This document shows positions 60,437-64,000 of a DNA stretch of 64,000 bases, in pieces (position 1 is the stretch's first letter; each line of letters opens with the position of its first letter). The DNA comes from Rhododendron vialii (taxonomy: Eukaryota > Streptophyta > Magnoliopsida > Ericales > Ericaceae), in assembly GCF_030253575.1 (NCBI RefSeq), contig NC_080559.1:33041501-33105500 (forward strand). Direction: 5' to 3'. The notes under the pieces were generated by a model that had not been told where the DNA came from, searched no databases, and saw nothing but the letters and a program-made list of their open reading frames with translations. The translations under genes and the position numbers were made by a program.

Positions 60437-62139
60437 GGGCTTGTTTGGATGCGGGATAAGAATTGAAAGTATTATTTATGAAGTGAGATAAAATAGTAAG
60501 GGATATTGGTTAATAAGCGATAATCCACATTAATGTGATGTTTATGGAGGAAAAATTAAATAGACTTGGTTTGAATGAGGTATTAGAAATGTGGGATAAA
60601 ATTGTACTTGGTTTGGATGAAAGATAATAAATTGGGGGTATCAAGAAGGGTTGATGTATAAAACTGTCAAATAATTTTTTTGCTTTTGCGCAGTCCTGAA
60701 CATAATTATGTATTATGATATAAATATAAAATTGCTAATTTAATTATCTTTTATAATTTAAGCCTTAATAATTAATTTTATTAACAAATTAATTAATTTA
60801 ATAATATAAAAATAAAAAAATTTGGTTTTTATTTTAAAAAAATTGGTCATTTAAAAAAATTGGTTATTTTTAAAAAAAATTACATTGTTAGGTAGTTCAA
60901 AATGTGTCTAACAAATTTGTTAGGTGAATTTTCATGTGTCCAACAAATTTGTTAGGTGAAATGTGTTTAACACATTTATTCGGTAAATTTTTTTATTATA
61001 AATAGCAAGGTAGCTTTTCTTTCCATCTCATTTTAATTCACAAAATTAGTTATTTTTTTGTTTTTGAATCATTTCCATTACATGCCGGGCTTGGACCGAG
61101 GCTGAGGAAGAGATGTTACTAACAAATCTGAAGACCCTTGTAGACGAGGGGATGGCAAGGTGAGTATGGTGGGTGGCATTTCACCTACTTGGGATATCTT
61201 GAAAATCAAATGCGAGCTTCTTTTCTCGAAGCAGGTATCTAATAAAAATCATATCATATGGAAGATGAAGAAATGGAAGCGGAATCATATCGTAGTAATA
61301 ATCTCACTCCCATTTTTTCATGTTCCCTACGATATGATTTCCTTAGATACCTACTTTGAAAAAAGAAGCTCACGTCTGATTTTCAAAATATCCCAAGTAG
61401 GTGGAATGCCACCCACCATACTCGCCTTGCCAAATCCTCTCGTTTACAAAAGTTGTTAGGTTTGTTAGTAATTTCTCCTCTTCCGCCTTGATCCAAGCCC
61501 GCCATGCCATGGAAATGATTCAAAAATAAAAAGAAAGAACTAATTTTGTGAATAGAGATGAGATGAGAAGAAGAGCTACCTTACTATTTATAAGAAAAAA
61601 AGTTTACCAAATAAATGTGTTGGACACATTTCACTTAACAAATTTGTTAGACACATGGAAATTCACCTAACAAATTTGTTGGACACATTTTGAACTATCA
61701 AACAATGTAGTTTTTTAAAAAAAATAACTGAATTTTTTTAAATAACCAAATTTTTTAAAATAAAAACTGAATTTTTTATTTTTTCATATTATTAAATTAG
61801 TTAATTTGTTTGTAAAATTAAATATTATGGCTTAAATTGTGAAAGATTAATTATATTTGCAATTATATATATAACGTAATACATAATTAAGTTTGAAACT
61901 GCACAAGGGCAAAATGATCATTTGACATCTTTTTATATCATCCACCCTTCCGTATACCCCCAGTTATTCTCCATCCAAACAAATATTATTTTATCCCATC
62001 TTTCTAATATTTTATCCAAACCAAGTACTATTTAATTTCCTACATAAACAATCATCCCTTGTTAACCAATACTCCATATTATTTTATCTCCCGTTCATAA
62101 ATAATACCCTCAATCTTTATCCCGCATCCAAACGAGCCC
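60437..62139. mobile_element. 1.7-kb fold-back Harbinger-type element with a Myb/SANT-like fragment in both arms
   Basis: The ends GGGCTTGTTTGGATGCGGGATAA and the mirror TTATCCCGCATCCAAACGAGCCC are flanked by TAA on each side (60434-60436, 62140-62142), the PIF/Harbinger target. The inverted similarity continues through the whole element (arms about 840 bp, perhaps 85-90% alike) to a turn of about 20 bases near 61290. Each arm holds TATAAATAG about 65 bp before an open stretch reading AWTEAEEEMLLTNLKTLVDE (left, from 61087) or AWIKAEEEKLLTNLTTFVNE (right, minus strand). GEYGGWHSTYLGY follows, resembling the start of Myb/SANT-like domains of plant Harbinger partner proteins. Neither arm has a full gene. 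Confidence 0.85.
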
Positions 62140-62142
62140 TAA

Positions 62143-63023
62143 AGTACTTGTAGAAAAGATAAACTTGGGGATTTTCTATTATTCTCACAGTTTCGTTTTT
62201 ATTATGCTCTGATGAATTCCCCAATTCTTCTATTTCTTCATGTTGGATCTTTGATTTGTGGAGGGGAAAAAAACAAGATAAGGATTGCTCTCCACAAATC
62301 TATTCTATTTCTCTTATGATTTAAACTTTTGCAAGTTGCAACAAATTACCTACTTGAATTGTGAATCCAAACATCCAAGGTGATATCAATCTAACCTACC
62401 CATTCCAAGTCCAACCCAGGGAAGCATACAGGCCTAATTATCTCATCCTGTTCAGTCCAGTCTGACAGTCCTCTTAGTGATTCCCAGGAAAGGACAGGAT
62501 GTGGGGAAGTCGGGTGAAAGCTCCAGTCGACAGGCGGGCTAAATTCAACAGAATGCTTGATCTTGTAAAACTCGTCCAATCTGCCCTCTGCTATGCATGT
62601 GTGGTAAACCTTGAAAATTTTCACCACTAAACGTTTATCCACGGAGAACATAGACGGGTAAATATGTCATTTCAGATTCATCACAGAGCTCACGTCCATC
62701 CTAATGGAAAATATATGCAACTGGCCAACTGCCCTGAATCCGAAGAGTAATGCCGCTTAATGCTCAGTTATCATTTTTGTCCGCGCACACCATATTCAAA
62801 CCACAAGTTAGCTGTCTCTTCTTCTTTTTTTGTCAAAAAAGTTGGATGTCTCAGAGACTTCTCAGTAGTACAGTAGATGGAAGGTAAACAAAACGTAAAT
62901 GTACAATTTACACAACCAAACGGGACATCAATAAATTGAGCCGTCTCCAAAAATGTTCTCTATCGGTCTCTGTTACATAAGTAGATTTTACAGGAGCAAT
63001 GTGAGCTTTTTCCCAATAAACGA

Positions 63024-63027
<4 letters not shown>
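62143..63027. other. Spacer downstream of the plastid signal peptidase gene
   Basis: The minus-strand open stretch at 62391-62651 (86 codons) has no recognised homologue and no context for a gene; it may be part of the peptidase 3' UTR or chance. No RNA gene or transposon end seen. Confidence 0.45.

Positions 63028-63077
<50 letters not shown>
63028..63077 (-). repeat. (GA)n microsatellite in the 3' flank of the signal peptidase gene
   Basis: A 50-bp GA tract lying 38 bp beyond the stop codon at 63115-63117, so probably within the 3' UTR (CT on the gene strand). Confidence 0.9.
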
Positions 63078-63080
<3 letters not shown>

Positions 63081-63114
63081 CAATTGAAAACTAAAAAAGG
63101 TCAAGAAAGAGGAA

Positions 63115-63756
<642 letters not shown>

Positions 63757-64000
63757 CTGCAGTGGATAAATTTCCACATAAATTTGGGGGGGAAAAACCG
63801 GAGAATTGTAGAAAATTGACGTGTTTCCGCAACTTTAGCACAGCAATTTAGATAGATGGAACGAAAAACGTAGTTATTTGACAAAAAAACAAATTCGTGA
63901 TTGCAAATTTCCAGGAATAAAGTTAGATAGGATGCCAGTGTTCAGAGATTAGGACATAGAAAATTAGTGCTGACAAGAATTTCCTTTTCGATCTCTTCTT
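63757..64000 (-). other. Intron of the signal peptidase gene running off the right edge
   Basis: AT-rich sequence upstream (on the gene strand) of the exon ending at 63756. No further exon could be identified before the window ends. Confidence 0.6.

Noticed and set aside
61160-61459. 99-codon open frame across the centre of the fold-back
   Set aside because: It runs through the turn of the hairpin, so its second half is the complement of its first; it is not a real protein.
62391-62651. Minus-strand 86-codon open frame
   Set aside because: No recognised domain, no splice context, and it lies downstream of the signal peptidase stop codon; chance or 3' UTR is more likely.

Overview
The window is nuclear DNA of a flowering plant, almost certainly a eudicot. 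The genes have many GT-AG introns, plant-specific proteins are present (a ROP GTPase, a PRONE RopGEF, a LIKE COV membrane protein, a thylakoidal processing peptidase), and AT-rich intergenic DNA is packed with plant-type MITEs, hAT, Harbinger, LINE and LTR remnants. Long CT/GA microsatellites are very frequent. I cannot fix the species; nothing seen excludes an asterid such as a member of the Ericales.

Layout from left to right. (1) 1-3437, minus: mitochondrial NADPH:adrenodoxin/ferredoxin reductase, whose C-terminal exons lie beyond the left edge. (2) 3570-7860: a nest of mobile-element remnants (a GCATAAC fold-back, an LTR-type fossil, a hAT-like element). (3) 8138-11273, plus: a phosphorylase-superfamily (bark-storage/nucleosidase-like) protein. 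(4) 12841-17304, plus: a type II ROP GTPase with an antisense LINE in intron 3. (5) 17927-18601, minus: an intronless lipid phosphate phosphatase. (6) 18602-22055: MITEs and a second LTR-type fossil. (7) 22056-28036, plus: a RanBP2-type zinc-finger, TAF15b-like RNA-binding protein. (8) 30870-36866, plus: a TSO1-like CXC protein (LIN54/TCX family). (9) 38367-42720, minus: mitochondrial ribosomal protein uS5m. (10) 44123-44972: an 850-bp element made of inverted modules. (11) 45779-49004, minus: a RopGEF. (12) 51523-57125, plus: a LIKE COV protein. (13) About 58750-59630, plus: a polycistronic box C/D snoRNA locus with a telo-box/TATA promoter, a U80 homologue and a U27 homologue. (14) 60437-62139: a 1.7-kb fold-back Harbinger-type element carrying a Myb/SANT-like fragment in each arm. 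(15) 63115 to the right edge, minus: the 3' part of a plastid signal peptidase gene.

For the complete genes I set exon boundaries by hand from GT-AG sites, reading-frame continuity and remembered family sequences. All junction phases agree. The ROP GTPase and the RopGEF belong to one signalling module (switch and activator), the reductase and uS5m both serve mitochondria, and the three snoRNAs all have guide stretches that match conserved rRNA. The strongest unexplained pattern is pairs of short palindromes exactly 21 bp apart, repeated five times in one LTR-type fossil and three times, with an exact 62-bp period, in another.
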